In this document: positions 25,754 through 35,320 of the stretch, one piece after another
How positions within the stretch are numbered: position 1 is the first letter of the stretch
Layout: every line of letters starts with the position of its first letter
NCBI GenBank assembly: GCA_015068765.1
Contig: SVJY01000019.1
Span: 1 to 36,067 of the forward strand
DNA: 36,067 nucleotides
From: Oscillospiraceae bacterium
Lineage (GTDB): Bacteria > Bacillota > Clostridia > UMGS1883 > UMGS1540
Direction of reading: 5' to 3'
The notes under the pieces: model-generated
What the model was told of the DNA's origin: nothing
Databases searched by the model: none
The model's input: only the letters and a program-made list of their open reading frames with translations
Position numbers and translations under genes: made by a program

Positions 25754-27835
25754 ATGAATCAGATTTCTGAATTATTTGGCAGTAAGGTTTTCAATGACCG
25801 GGTTATGCAGGCCCGTCTGCCGGAGGAAACCTACCGGGCAGTCCGCCGCACTGTGGAGGAGGGAAAGCCGCTCGACGTCAACGTGGCACAAACAGTTGCC
25901 GATGCCATGAAGGATTGGGCGGTGGAGCAGGGGGCTACCCATTTTACCCACTGGTTCCAGCCTATGACCGGCATTACGGCTGAAAAGCACGACAGCTTTA
26001 TTTCCCCCGGCGATGCGGACGGCGTCATCATGGAATTTTCAGGCAAGGAGCTCCTGAAGGGAGAATCAGATGCCTCCAGTTTTCCTTCCGGCGGCCTCCG
26101 TACTACCTTTGAAGCCCGTGGCTATACGGCGTGGGACCCTACTTCCTATGCCTTCATTAAAGACAATACCCTTTGTATTCCCACTGCTTTTTGTGCCTAT
26201 AACGGCGAATGTCTGGATAAAAAAACACCCCTGCTCCGTTCCATGGAGGCGATCAGCCGCCAGGCCTGTAGGATTCTTCGTCTTTTCGGGGATGAAGAAA
26301 CAAAACGGGTGACCCCTACGGTGGGAGCAGAGCAGGAATATTTTCTGATTGACAAGGATATGTATGAAAAAAGGCGTGACCTGGTATTTACCGGGCGTAC
26401 GCTGTTCGGAGCAAAACCGCCGAAGGGACAGGAGCTGGACGACCATTATTTCGGGACGATACGCCCCCGCGTGCTGGCGTTTATGAAGGACCTGGACGCA
26501 GAGCTATGGAAACTGGGCGTGCTGGCAAAAACAGAGCACAACGAGGCGGCACCTTCTCAGCACGAGCTGGCACCGGTGTTTACCTCCGTCAATACAGCTA
26601 CAGACCATAATCAGCTTACGATGGAGCTGATGAAGAAGGTGGCGGAGAAGCATGGCATGGTCTGTCTTCTCCATGAAAAGCCCTTCCGCGGCGTAAACGG
26701 CAGCGGTAAGCATAACAACTGGTCCCTTTCCACAAACCGGGGCGAAAATCTGCTGAATCCCGGTAAAGCACCGCAGGAAAACAAACGGTTTTTGCTGTTT
26801 TTGGCGGCAATTATTAAGGCGGTGGATGAATACCAGGATTTATTACGTCTTTCTGTGGCAACCGCAGGTAATGATCACCGTCTCGGTGCGGCAGAAGCAC
26901 CGCCGGCGATTATCTCTGTATTTCTCGGCGATGAGCTGGGGGCTGTGCTGGACGCCATTGAAGCAGAGAAAGTATACGATGAACAGGAAAGACAGATGAT
27001 GGCGGTAGGTGTGCGGGTACTGCCTGCCTTTGCTAAGGATACCACCGACAGAAACCGTACCTCTCCCATGGCATTTACGGGTAACAAGTTTGAATTCCGT
27101 ATGCTCGGTTCAGGTGCGTCCATTGCGGAGGCCAACATCATTTTAAACACGATTGTGGCAGATGCCCTTGCCGCCTTTGCAGATGTGCTGGAGGTTTCCA
27201 AGAATCTGGAGCAGGATGTAACGGATTTGATACGGGATACATACAAGGCCCATAAGCGTATTGTATTTAACGGAGATAACTATGCACAGGAATGGGAGGA
27301 CGAGGCGGCAGTACGTGGTCTTCTGAATCTGCGTACAACGCCGGAGGCTCTGCCGTATCTGATTAGTGAAAAGAACCTGCGTCTGTTTACGCGACATCAT
27401 ATTTTTACCCGGGAGGAGCTTTGCTCCCGGTATGAGATTCAGACAGAGGAATACTGTAAAACACTGCACATTGAAGCACAGACCATGCTGGAAATGGTAT
27501 TGCGTACCATTCTGCCTTCTATGGAGAGGTATGCAAAAACCGTGACGGAAGGATTTATGCTCCGGCAGAAGATTGTTTCCGGCGGCGAAGGAACGAAGGC
27601 ACGGATAGAAAAGCTGTACAGCATCATTGACACCTTGTACGAAAAAACAGCAGACCTTAAGGAGCTTCTGCGAGAAACGGAGAAAATGGGTGCAGGACAG
27701 AAGGCGGCAGTGTTCTATAAGGATTTTGTTTGCCGCTGTATGGATGAAATCCGCAAGGCGGCAGACGAAGGGGAGCAGATAACGGCGGCAGAATACTGGC
27801 CCTTCCCCACGTATGCAGAAATGCTTTTCAGATAG
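25754..27835 (+). CDS. glnN: Glutamine synthetase type III
   Basis: ~694 aa, THWFQPMTG, EHDSFI-type GSIII N-terminus, SFPSGGLRTTFEARGYTAWDPTS, VGAEQEYFLIDKDMY, KTEHNEAAPSQHELAPVF, GSGKHNNWSL. Confidence 0.96.
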   Translation: MNQISELFGSKVFNDRVMQARLPEETYRAVRRTVEEGKPLDVNVAQTVADAMKDWAVEQGATHFTHWFQPMTGITAEKHDSFISPGDADGVIMEFSGKELLKGESDASSFPSGGLRTTFEARGYTAWDPTSYAFIKDNTLCIPTAFCAYNGECLDKKTPLLRSMEAISRQACRILRLFGDEETKRVTPTVGAEQEYFLIDKDMYEKRRDLVFTGRTLFGAKPPKGQELDDHYFGTIRPRVLAFMKDLDAELWKLGVLAKTEHNEAAPSQHELAPVFTSVNTATDHNQLTMELMKKVAEKHGMVCLLHEKPFRGVNGSGKHNNWSLSTNRGENLLNPGKAPQENKRFLLFLAAIIKAVDEYQDLLRLSVATAGNDHRLGAAEAPPAIISVFLGDELGAVLDAIEAEKVYDEQERQMMAVGVRVLPAFAKDTTDRNRTSPMAFTGNKFEFRMLGSGASIAEANIILNTIVADALAAFADVLEVSKNLEQDVTDLIRDTYKAHKRIVFNGDNYAQEWEDEAAVRGLLNLRTTPEALPYLISEKNLRLFTRHHIFTREELCSRYEIQTEEYCKTLHIEAQTMLEMVLRTILPSMERYAKTVTEGFMLRQKIVSGGEGTKARIEKLYSIIDTLYEKTADLKELLRETEKMGAGQKAAVFYKDFVCRCMDEIRKAADEGEQITAAEYWPFPTYAEMLFR

Positions 27836-27843
27836 GAGAGAAC

Positions 27844-28314
27844 ATGAATAAAACAAACGCTATGCGTCTTTTGGACGGTGCACATATTGCCTATAAAACG
27901 GCCACCTATCCGGTGGATGAAAATGACCTTTCCGGCACCCACATTGCGGACGAGGTGGGTATGCCGTATGCGGCAGTCTTTAAAACGCTGGTAGCACGGG
28001 GTGATAAAACGGGTGTAATTGTTTTATGCATTCCCGTAGACCGGGAGCTGGACCTGAAGAAGGCGGCAAGAGTCAGCGGAAACAAAAAAGTGGAAATGGT
28101 ACAGATGAAGGAGCTTTTAGGGCTTACCGGCTATATCCGGGGAGGCTGTAGTCCTATTGGCATGAAGAAGAAATATCCAACCTATATGGACGAAAGCTGT
28201 CTTTTGCAAACAGAAATTGCCGTGAGTGCAGGCGTTCGGGGAGGACAGGTCATTCTTGCCCCCGGCACACTGGCAGAGTTTGTGGAAGCCAATATAGTGG
28301 AGTTAACTATCTAG
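27844..28314 (+). CDS. ybaK: Cys-tRNA(Pro)/Cys-tRNA(Cys) deacylase, YbaK/EbsC family
   Basis: VFKTLVARGDKTGVIVLCIPVDRELDLKKAAR, GYIRGGCSPIGMKKKYPTYMDE. Confidence 0.93.
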   Translation: MNKTNAMRLLDGAHIAYKTATYPVDENDLSGTHIADEVGMPYAAVFKTLVARGDKTGVIVLCIPVDRELDLKKAARVSGNKKVEMVQMKELLGLTGYIRGGCSPIGMKKKYPTYMDESCLLQTEIAVSAGVRGGQVILAPGTLAEFVEANIVELTI

Positions 28315-28326
28315 AGGAGAACCGAT

Positions 28327-29295
28327 ATGAAAAAAGCACTTGTCGTTGGCGGCAGCGGACATTGCGGCTCTTATCTTGTGCCGCACCTTGTGGATATGGG
28401 GTATGAAGTACATTCCGTATCCCGGGGGACAAGGGAGCCTTACACTAAGGATATGCCCCAATGGGAAAGCGTACAAAAACACATTCTGGACCGGCGAAAC
28501 GGCGAGGATAGCGAGGCTGTAGGACGGCTGGCACTTTCCCTGAAGCCGGACGTAATTTGTGATTTAATTTCCTATTCGGAAGCGGAAATCAAAGGTCTGA
28601 TTGAACCGCTTCTGACCCAGCCTGCTCTTGCGGCGAAGACCCATGTGGTGCAGGTGGGTACGGTTTGGGTATACGGCGTAAAGCTGGAAGTGCCGGTGAC
28701 GGAGGAACATCCGAGAAACAGTACAGACGGCTATGGGATCGGCAAAGCGGCTATCGAACGGTATCTTCATGCCCTTTCGGCAGAGGGGAAAATTAAAACC
28801 ACGGTGATTCATCCCGGACATATTTCCGGGCGTGGCTGGGTGCCAATCAATCCCCAGGGACACGTGAATATAGAGGTGTATCGGGACATTAAGGCAGGAA
28901 AACCCGTCCGGATTCCCGATGACGGCAACCATACACTGCACCACGTGCATTCGGCAGATATTGCCCATCTTATCGGCGTGTGCCTATCTAATCCGGAAAA
29001 GGCCAACGGCGAGACCTTCCATGCCACAACGGAAAAGGCGGTGACCATGGCAGGAATGGCTGCCGCACTGTATGCCTACTATGGACACGAGCCAAAAATG
29101 GAGTATGTGCGGCTGGAGGAGCTACAGAAGCTTCTGGCACCAAACGATTTTCTGAATACGATACGGCATATGATGTTTTCTTCCCATTGCAGTATGGAGA
29201 AGGCAAAACGGGTATTCGGCTTTACGCCTGCATATACAACGCTCGATACGATTCTGGACGCACTTAACTGGCAGGAAGCGGCAGGGAATCTTTAG
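28327..29295 (+). CDS. NAD-dependent epimerase/dehydratase
   Basis: ALVVGGSGHCGSYLVPHLVDMGYEV Rossmann motif, YGIGKAAIERY (YxxxK). Confidence 0.88.
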   Translation: MKKALVVGGSGHCGSYLVPHLVDMGYEVHSVSRGTREPYTKDMPQWESVQKHILDRRNGEDSEAVGRLALSLKPDVICDLISYSEAEIKGLIEPLLTQPALAAKTHVVQVGTVWVYGVKLEVPVTEEHPRNSTDGYGIGKAAIERYLHALSAEGKIKTTVIHPGHISGRGWVPINPQGHVNIEVYRDIKAGKPVRIPDDGNHTLHHVHSADIAHLIGVCLSNPEKANGETFHATTEKAVTMAGMAAALYAYYGHEPKMEYVRLEELQKLLAPNDFLNTIRHMMFSSHCSMEKAKRVFGFTPAYTTLDTILDALNWQEAAGNL

Positions 29296-29321
29296 GCAAG
29301 CTTAGGAAAGGAATCAAGGAA

Positions 29322-30053
29322 ATGATACGAGACGGAATCACCGCAGAAGGTCTTGAGACAGATGCGTTTTTGATGATTGGACAGTCCAATATGAGTGGGC
29401 GGGGTGACATAGGCAGTGTTCCGCCGATTGAAAATCCGAACTGTTTTATGCTCCGGTGCGGCCGCTGGCAGATTATGGGCGAGCCGGTCAATCCGGACAG
29501 AGGGCCGGCGGCAGAATTTCAGCCCGGCGTATGTCTGGCAAGTAGTTTTGCCGATGCATATCAGAAACGGACGGGACGGCGGACGGGGCTTATTCCTTGT
29601 GCCGATGGTGGGACAACCATTGCACAGTGGGAGCCGGGCGGCGTACTGTTTGACCATGCGGTGTTCCAGACGCTTTTGGCGGCAAGAAATGCGGATATAA
29701 AGGGTATTCTATGGCATCAGGGAGAATCGGACTGCAAGGATGGAAAAGACTATGTGGAGCGGTTTTCTGTTATGATACAGGAGATGCGTCGACAACTGGG
29801 TGACGAAAATCTACCGGTGATTTTGGGCGAGCTGTCCGGGGAGATTCCTAAAGACAAGCGAAGGGGCATTACGGACGAACAGATTGAAAAGATGAATGGG
29901 AATTTTCGCCGCATTGTCCGGGAAGTACCGTACTGTGCATTGGCATCCGCCGAGGGACTTACACTGCGGCAGGACGGTATCCATTTCGACGGTCCGTCCC
30001 TCCGTACCTTCGGCTTGCGTTATTTTGATGCCTATATCACCCATTTTGCTTAG
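29322..30053 (+). CDS. Sialate O-acetylesterase-like SGNH hydrolase
   Basis: FLMIGQSNMSGRGD, GILWHQGESDCKDG, DGIHFDGPSLRTFGLRYF. Confidence 0.88.
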   Translation: MIRDGITAEGLETDAFLMIGQSNMSGRGDIGSVPPIENPNCFMLRCGRWQIMGEPVNPDRGPAAEFQPGVCLASSFADAYQKRTGRRTGLIPCADGGTTIAQWEPGGVLFDHAVFQTLLAARNADIKGILWHQGESDCKDGKDYVERFSVMIQEMRRQLGDENLPVILGELSGEIPKDKRRGITDEQIEKMNGNFRRIVREVPYCALASAEGLTLRQDGIHFDGPSLRTFGLRYFDAYITHFA

Positions 30054-30070
30054 AAATTGAAGAAGATGAA

Positions 30071-30113
30071 GGACGTGCCTCCCGGAATGGACCGGAAGGC
30101 ACGTCCTTTTTTA
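30071..30113 (+). terminator. Intrinsic terminator
   Basis: GGACGTGCCTcCCGG...CCGGaAGGCACGTCC-TTTTTT. Confidence 0.85.
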
Positions 30114-30134
30114 CATCCCCAATTTATACATTAT

Positions 30135-32264
30135 TTACTTAAACAGGGAGATACTCTTAATAACCGGACCTAAGGTGTTGGCAACAGTAGACATCATCTT
30201 AATGAAGATATCGAGTGCTACGCCGACAACGTCCTTACGGGTATCGCCGATCGTATCGCCGGTAACAGCAGCCTTGTGTGCCGCACTACCCTTGCCGTGC
30301 CCTTTCAGTGCGCCGCTTTCGATATACTTCTTCGCATTATCGAAAGCACCGCCGGAGTTACCCATGAACAGTGCTCTGGGAATAGCACAGATGGTAGCAC
30401 CGACTAAGAGACCGCCCACGAATTCCAGACCGAACAGGATGCCGCCCACGATGGGAATCAGCATGGCCAAAATGGAGGGCAGGAGCATCTTGCGGAGCGC
30501 TTCCTTTGCAGCCATTTCTACACAGCGGTTATAGTCAGGCTTTACAGTGCCTTCCAAAACACCGGGAATAGAGAGCTGACGGTCGCCTTCCTTTGCCATG
30601 TACTGGGCAGAGTCAATGGTGTTATCGGTCAGAAGTGCGGAGAAGTATTCAATCAGTGCACCGCCGATGATACCGCCTGCCACAACGATAAAGGAAGCCA
30701 TGTTCAGAACCGGTTCGCCGGTAACGGTTGTTTCAGAGAGAAAGCTCTGTACATATGCAACGATAAGAGAAACGGTTGCAAATGCGGCAGAACCGATTGC
30801 AAAGCCCTTACCGATAGCGGCTGTGGTGTTACCCACGGAATCCAGCTTGTCGGTGATGGTACGGACCTCTGCGGGCAGGTGGCAGGATTCTGCCAGACCG
30901 CCGGCGTTGTCAGCAATAGGACCGAAAGCGTCGATGGAAACCGTAGCACCTACGAATGCCAGCATACCGAGAGCGGAAAGAGCAATACCATATGTGCCGC
31001 ACAGCCAGCCGGATACAAACAGGGCAATACCGATGAGCAGAATCGGAAACAGGCAGGAGCGGGAACCGACTGCATCACCCTTGGTTACGATAAAGGCTTC
31101 CCCTTCCGGTGCCATTTCGGCAAGACGGCGGGTGGGCTTAAAGTCCGCACTGGTGTAGTATTCAGTCAGGGAGCCGATGGCAATACCGCAAATTACGCCG
31201 AAAACACTACACAGCCAGGGGGTGATCCACCCCAAAGAGAAGGATTCGGGCAGTGCGAGACCTGTATTATTGAAGATAATGTAGGCAGCACCCAGACCTA
31301 AAAGCGAGGTAAGACCTGCAGAAATCCATGTAGCCAGGTTCAGTTCCTTAGAAGGGTTGTCACCCATCTTACGGACAGCGGCAAAGCCGAGACCTAAAAG
31401 ACAGCTGAGCATACCGCAACCAGCCAGCACAACAGGGAACAGCCATGTGGCACTAAAGAGTGCACTGTCGCCAGAGAAGAGGGTGATTGCAATCATAACT
31501 GCCGCCGCCATGGTCGCAACAAAGCTTTCCAGAAGGTCAGAGCAGTTACCGGCAATGTCGTTTACGTTATCGCCGATGAAGTCTGCTACAACGTTGGGAA
31601 CGCGGCTGTCATCCTCCGGCATATCGTTACGGACCTTGGCAAGGATGTCGGAAGAAATATCCGCAGCCTTTGTGTAGTTGCCGCCGGCCACACGGTTGAA
31701 CATAGCAACCAGAGAACAGCCGAGGGAATAGGTGGTAATCCGCATCACTGTGGGAACACAGTTCATACTGGTGATAAATCCTGTCCCATTTGGTTCCAGG
31801 TCGCTCAGTCCGCCGAGGAGAAGAATAACAGCAAAGCCTAAGAGACCGAAAGCCTGCACACTCAGACCGCTGACACTGCCGCCGCAAAGGGCAACCTTAA
31901 CCGTTTCGCCGATGGACAGAGATTCACGGGCACGGTTTGCGGTACGAACGTTTGCGTATGTAGCACTACGCATACCTAAGATACATACAACGCTACTCAT
32001 TACTGCACCCAGAATCAGAGTGAGACCGCTTGTTTTCTCAACAAAGAGGCTGAAAAGTGCCGCAACAATAATCACAACAATGGCGATTACGCGGAATTCT
32101 GTTTTCAGAAATGTTGAAGCACCGCTTCGGATGATGCCGGACATTTCCACCATCTCGTCGGTTCCTTCCTTCATCTTGCGGATGCGGATGAAGTTGAAGA
32201 GAACATAACAGAGGGCGAGAACGACAACGGCAATAATTAAACCTAAAATGGTTGAACCGTTCAT
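30135..32264 (-). CDS. hppA: Membrane-bound pyrophosphatase (K+-dependent type, Na+ or H+ pumping)
   Basis: 709 aa multi-TM; NVVADFIGDNVNDIAGNCSDLLES, FGPIADNAGGLAE, GNTTAAIGKGFAIGSAA, GDTIGDTRKDVVG. Confidence 0.95.
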   Translation of the reverse strand: MNGSTILGLIIAVVVLALCYVLFNFIRIRKMKEGTDEMVEMSGIIRSGASTFLKTEFRVIAIVVIIVAALFSLFVEKTSGLTLILGAVMSSVVCILGMRSATYANVRTANRARESLSIGETVKVALCGGSVSGLSVQAFGLLGFAVILLLGGLSDLEPNGTGFITSMNCVPTVMRITTYSLGCSLVAMFNRVAGGNYTKAADISSDILAKVRNDMPEDDSRVPNVVADFIGDNVNDIAGNCSDLLESFVATMAAAVMIAITLFSGDSALFSATWLFPVVLAGCGMLSCLLGLGFAAVRKMGDNPSKELNLATWISAGLTSLLGLGAAYIIFNNTGLALPESFSLGWITPWLCSVFGVICGIAIGSLTEYYTSADFKPTRRLAEMAPEGEAFIVTKGDAVGSRSCLFPILLIGIALFVSGWLCGTYGIALSALGMLAFVGATVSIDAFGPIADNAGGLAESCHLPAEVRTITDKLDSVGNTTAAIGKGFAIGSAAFATVSLIVAYVQSFLSETTVTGEPVLNMASFIVVAGGIIGGALIEYFSALLTDNTIDSAQYMAKEGDRQLSIPGVLEGTVKPDYNRCVEMAAKEALRKMLLPSILAMLIPIVGGILFGLEFVGGLLVGATICAIPRALFMGNSGGAFDNAKKYIESGALKGHGKGSAAHKAAVTGDTIGDTRKDVVGVALDIFIKMMSTVANTLGPVIKSISLFK

Positions 32265-32291
32265 TTTATTTAACTCCTAATTATGTAATGC

Positions 32292-33023
32292 TTATTTGAT
32301 TTCAATCGCTTTAGAAGCGGAGCCGCGTTCGATAAACAGCGTGAAATCCTTGTGCTCCTTCATAATGGTTGCAGGCACCATATTGTTGGTATCCTGTGTC
32401 AGTGTGTTGTATACAGCATTTGCCTTTACCGGGTGAGGTACGCAGGAAATGATGCGTTCACACTGCAGAATCTGGTATACAGTCATAGAAACAGCCTGCT
32501 TCGGTACATCGTCGATGGTGGGGAACCAGCCTTCGCCCATCTGCTGCTTTTTGCAAGCATCGTCTAAGTTTACAACGATGTATGCTTCCTTGGTATCGAA
32601 GTCTGCCGGGGGATCATTGAAAGCAATATGACCGTTTTCGCCGATACCGATAAGACCCACATCAATGGGAGCACGGCGGAGCTCCTTTGTCAGTGCAGGG
32701 ATACCCTCGGCTGTGCCGTCAACAAAATGCACGCCTTTGAGGGGAGCTACCTTGTCTACAAAGCGTTCCTGCAGATACTTGCGGAAGCTTGCAACGTGGG
32801 TAATGGGGAGATCCACGTACTCATCCAGGTGGAACATTTCAACCTTGGACCAGTCTACATCCTGTTCTACGAGTGCAGAAATGGTCTCAAACTGGGATGC
32901 ACCGGTGGAAAGAACGATGCGTGCTTCGCCTTTTTCAGCGATAGCATTCCGGAGAATTTCAGCCGTTAATTTTGCTGCCTGTTCTCCGAGGTGTTTCGGA
33001 TTTTCACAAATGCGAATTTCCAT
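32292..33023 (-). CDS. nagB: Glucosamine-6-phosphate deaminase
   Basis: VLSTGASQFETISAL, MFHLDEYVDLP, IGIGENGHIAFNDPPADF. Confidence 0.93.
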   Translation of the reverse strand: MEIRICENPKHLGEQAAKLTAEILRNAIAEKGEARIVLSTGASQFETISALVEQDVDWSKVEMFHLDEYVDLPITHVASFRKYLQERFVDKVAPLKGVHFVDGTAEGIPALTKELRRAPIDVGLIGIGENGHIAFNDPPADFDTKEAYIVVNLDDACKKQQMGEGWFPTIDDVPKQAVSMTVYQILQCERIISCVPHPVKANAVYNTLTQDTNNMVPATIMKEHKDFTLFIERGSASKAIEIK

Positions 33024-33160
33024 ACTAAAAACAACTCCTTTGCGTATACAAAACTTGAAGACATTGTATCAAATTTTCGTCGATTTGTCAATAGAAAAAA
33101 AGTCTTTTTTTAGAAAACGCGGCTTTTTTGTGAAAATACCCCAAAACAGTACTTTTTTAT

Positions 33161-33892
33161 TTATAAAAGTGGTCTGACAATTTCACGGAAATCCTTGTAA
33201 TCATCTATTGTAAGATACGGAAAATCTGATTTATACACAGACGCATCATTACCGCCCAATCCGTAATCATCACCTATGTAAACGATATTTTCGTGTTTTA
33301 AATTGTTCTCCTTACAATAGATATCAAGTGCATAATATTTATTATACGGCATTGGTGCCATGTCAAAGGAAGATGAGCCTCCCACAAAAACAGTGTATTC
33401 TGAAAAAGCAGCAACAACCGCATTATAGAGTTTTCTTCTTTTAGCTCTGTTGGGGTCAAATGCAAGCTTGTCCTCTAATTTTGCTTTAGTTCCCAAAAGC
33501 GGGAATGTTACACACCCTGAAGGATGAAATTCAACATTTTCACCGATATAATCTGTGTAGCCAAATTTTTCTCTCAAATATGTAACTCTTTCTTCAATAG
33601 AATCCTTATCAATCGGAAATTGCAAATCACGAACTATATCAATGCTTTTTGTTTGTGTATTATATGTACCATACTGCAAACCATAATTCCCGATTATATC
33701 AATCGGGAAATGCTCCAATTGGTTAAAAATTCTTGTAACTTGCCCAGCACCTACCATCAGCAGTTTATACTTGCTCGAAAGTTTTATCAGCACCTTTTTT
33801 TGTGCTTCATCAAGTGGTTGCTTATGCTGTGTCAGCGTGCCGTCCAAATCCATGGCAACAATTTTGATAAGTTCAACATGTTTAAGCTTCAT
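33161..33892 (-). CDS. HAD superfamily hydrolase (type IIB-like phosphatase)
   Basis: IVAMDLDGTLTQHKQPL, VGAGQVTRIFNQL, VYIGDDYGLGGNDASVY. Confidence 0.88.
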   Translation of the reverse strand: MKLKHVELIKIVAMDLDGTLTQHKQPLDEAQKKVLIKLSSKYKLLMVGAGQVTRIFNQLEHFPIDIIGNYGLQYGTYNTQTKSIDIVRDLQFPIDKDSIEERVTYLREKFGYTDYIGENVEFHPSGCVTFPLLGTKAKLEDKLAFDPNRAKRRKLYNAVVAAFSEYTVFVGGSSSFDMAPMPYNKYYALDIYCKENNLKHENIVYIGDDYGLGGNDASVYKSDFPYLTIDDYKDFREIVRPLL

Positions 33893-35153
33893 TTATTTTA
33901 CCTCCGAACAAATCATAATATAACCAAAGAACCGTATATCTGTCCTTTAAATCCTTTGCGTAAGAGATCGCATTCTGTATCTTATCTTCGCTATATGTCG
34001 CATAAAACTCTGTCATATCCAACTCTGCCGTAGTAAGCATATCCTTTATTTTCTCACTGGATGGCATTTCGGACAAAATCTCTTTGATTTTTTGTTCCTT
34101 CGCCTTGTATATATCAAGTCTGTCCATGTTGTAGTTGCCTACCCCATCCTGTAAAGCCATACAGCCCTCTGCCACAGTTTTATATATTTTTTTCATGTTT
34201 TCTGCATACGATGTTTTGGATTCCCGGTACAGTTTATCGGGGAACACCGATTTTACGATCTTTTCCCGAATGTCTGCCGTGATAACGGTAGAATATGCCA
34301 CATCAATGCCATGGGCAAGATAGGGCTTACCCTCCACAATCCCGACAATTTCAAAAAAGTGTGACAAATGATGCTCGCTGCCGGACGCAGGTCGTGACGA
34401 GCCCGCAAAGCTCATCATAATGCCTACCACAATAAGACCTTCCATTAAAGCCTTGATACTTTTGCGATCTCGTACAAGCAATCCTTTCGCAGTACCCAGT
34501 GTATTTTTTATCATATCATAGGTGGTATCATAAATGTATTGACAAAAATATTCCCCGTTTATCTCGGCACTAAGCTTCCAATCGCAAAGTGCCGAAAATT
34601 TTCCAATGATATCGCCGTACCCGGCTTTAATCATTTCCATCGGTGCATCCATTAATACCTCTGTGTCTGCAATAATGGCTTTTGGAAGACCTGCTTTCAC
34701 CGTTTCTTTCATTCCATTTAAAATCATTGCCGCACCGTCAGAAGCATATCCGTCCATAGAAGGCGCTGTTGCAACAATCATGTACGGGATTTTGGAAAAG
34801 AAGGCTACATATTTGCACAAATCCTGGATAACACCCGAGCCTATACCCAAAATCAAATCTGCACCGTCTAAATCTACCCGAACTCTTTCAATGGCATCTT
34901 CATCCGGAATCAGAACGGTTCTGCCGGAAAAAATAACTTTTTTAACCATCTTGCCACGTAAAGCTTTCCCAACCTTTTCGCCTACTGCAGAATATGTATT
35001 TTCGTCCGCCACCAATAAAATATTTTTGTTCTTCTCACAAAGTTTCTTCAGTCTTGCAATTGCACCAGTTTCTATGTATACATATTCAATATCGCAATAA
35101 TGCGTTTTTCCGCAGGCACACTCTACGCCGCGCAAAATATTGTTGATACCCAC
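33882..35153 (-). CDS. sn-glycerol-1-phosphate dehydrogenase-like (AraM/EgsA family)
   Basis: LILGIGSGVIQDLCKYVAFFSKIPYMIVATAPSMDGYASDGAAM, AGYGDIIGKFSALCDWKLSAEINGEYFC, GSSRPASGSEHHLSHFFE; 11-bp overlap with the HAD gene. Confidence 0.9.
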   Translation of the reverse strand: MGINNILRGVECACGKTHYCDIEYVYIETGAIARLKKLCEKNKNILLVADENTYSAVGEKVGKALRGKMVKKVIFSGRTVLIPDEDAIERVRVDLDGADLILGIGSGVIQDLCKYVAFFSKIPYMIVATAPSMDGYASDGAAMILNGMKETVKAGLPKAIIADTEVLMDAPMEMIKAGYGDIIGKFSALCDWKLSAEINGEYFCQYIYDTTYDMIKNTLGTAKGLLVRDRKSIKALMEGLIVVGIMMSFAGSSRPASGSEHHLSHFFEIVGIVEGKPYLAHGIDVAYSTVITADIREKIVKSVFPDKLYRESKTSYAENMKKIYKTVAEGCMALQDGVGNYNMDRLDIYKAKEQKIKEILSEMPSSEKIKDMLTTAELDMTEFYATYSEDKIQNAISYAKDLKDRYTVLWLYYDLFGGKINEA

Positions 35154-35179
35154 AAATATTCACTCCTTTTTAATTTAAA

Positions 35180-35233
35180 TGTTGACTTATTTGATTGGTT
35201 ATATTATAATGATTTCATCAAAATAAGTCAACA
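35180..35233. promoter_or_regulatory. Symmetric bidirectional promoter with shared palindromic -10 and inverted-repeat -35 arms
   Basis: TGTTGACTTATTT (35180-35192) and AAATAAGTCAACA (35221-35233) perfect inverted repeat; ATTATAAT (35203-35210) at the exact centre; TTGACT-17-TATAAT readable on both strands. Confidence 0.85.
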
Positions 35234-35243
35234 ATTTATCAGC

Positions 35244-35295
35244 AAACAATCAAAATGTTGACAAACGCATACATTTTTGTGAAAAACAATCAAAA
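35244..35295 (+). repeat. Direct repeat AAACAATCAAAA x2, candidate regulator sites
   Basis: AAACAATCAAAA at 35244-35255 and 35284-35295, 40 bp apart, between the promoter and the DeoR start. Confidence 0.55.
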
Positions 35296-35320
35296 ACAGC
35301 CATTTTAAAGGAGATATAAT

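Noticed and set aside
27143-27856. Minus-strand ORF (237 aa) opposite glnN
   Set aside because: Antisense shadow of a strongly supported glutamine synthetase III
30598-31158. Plus-strand ORFs opposite hppA (also 30175-30534, 30879-31301, 31732-32208)
   Set aside because: Low-complexity Ala/Pro/Thr-rich shadows of the pyrophosphatase gene
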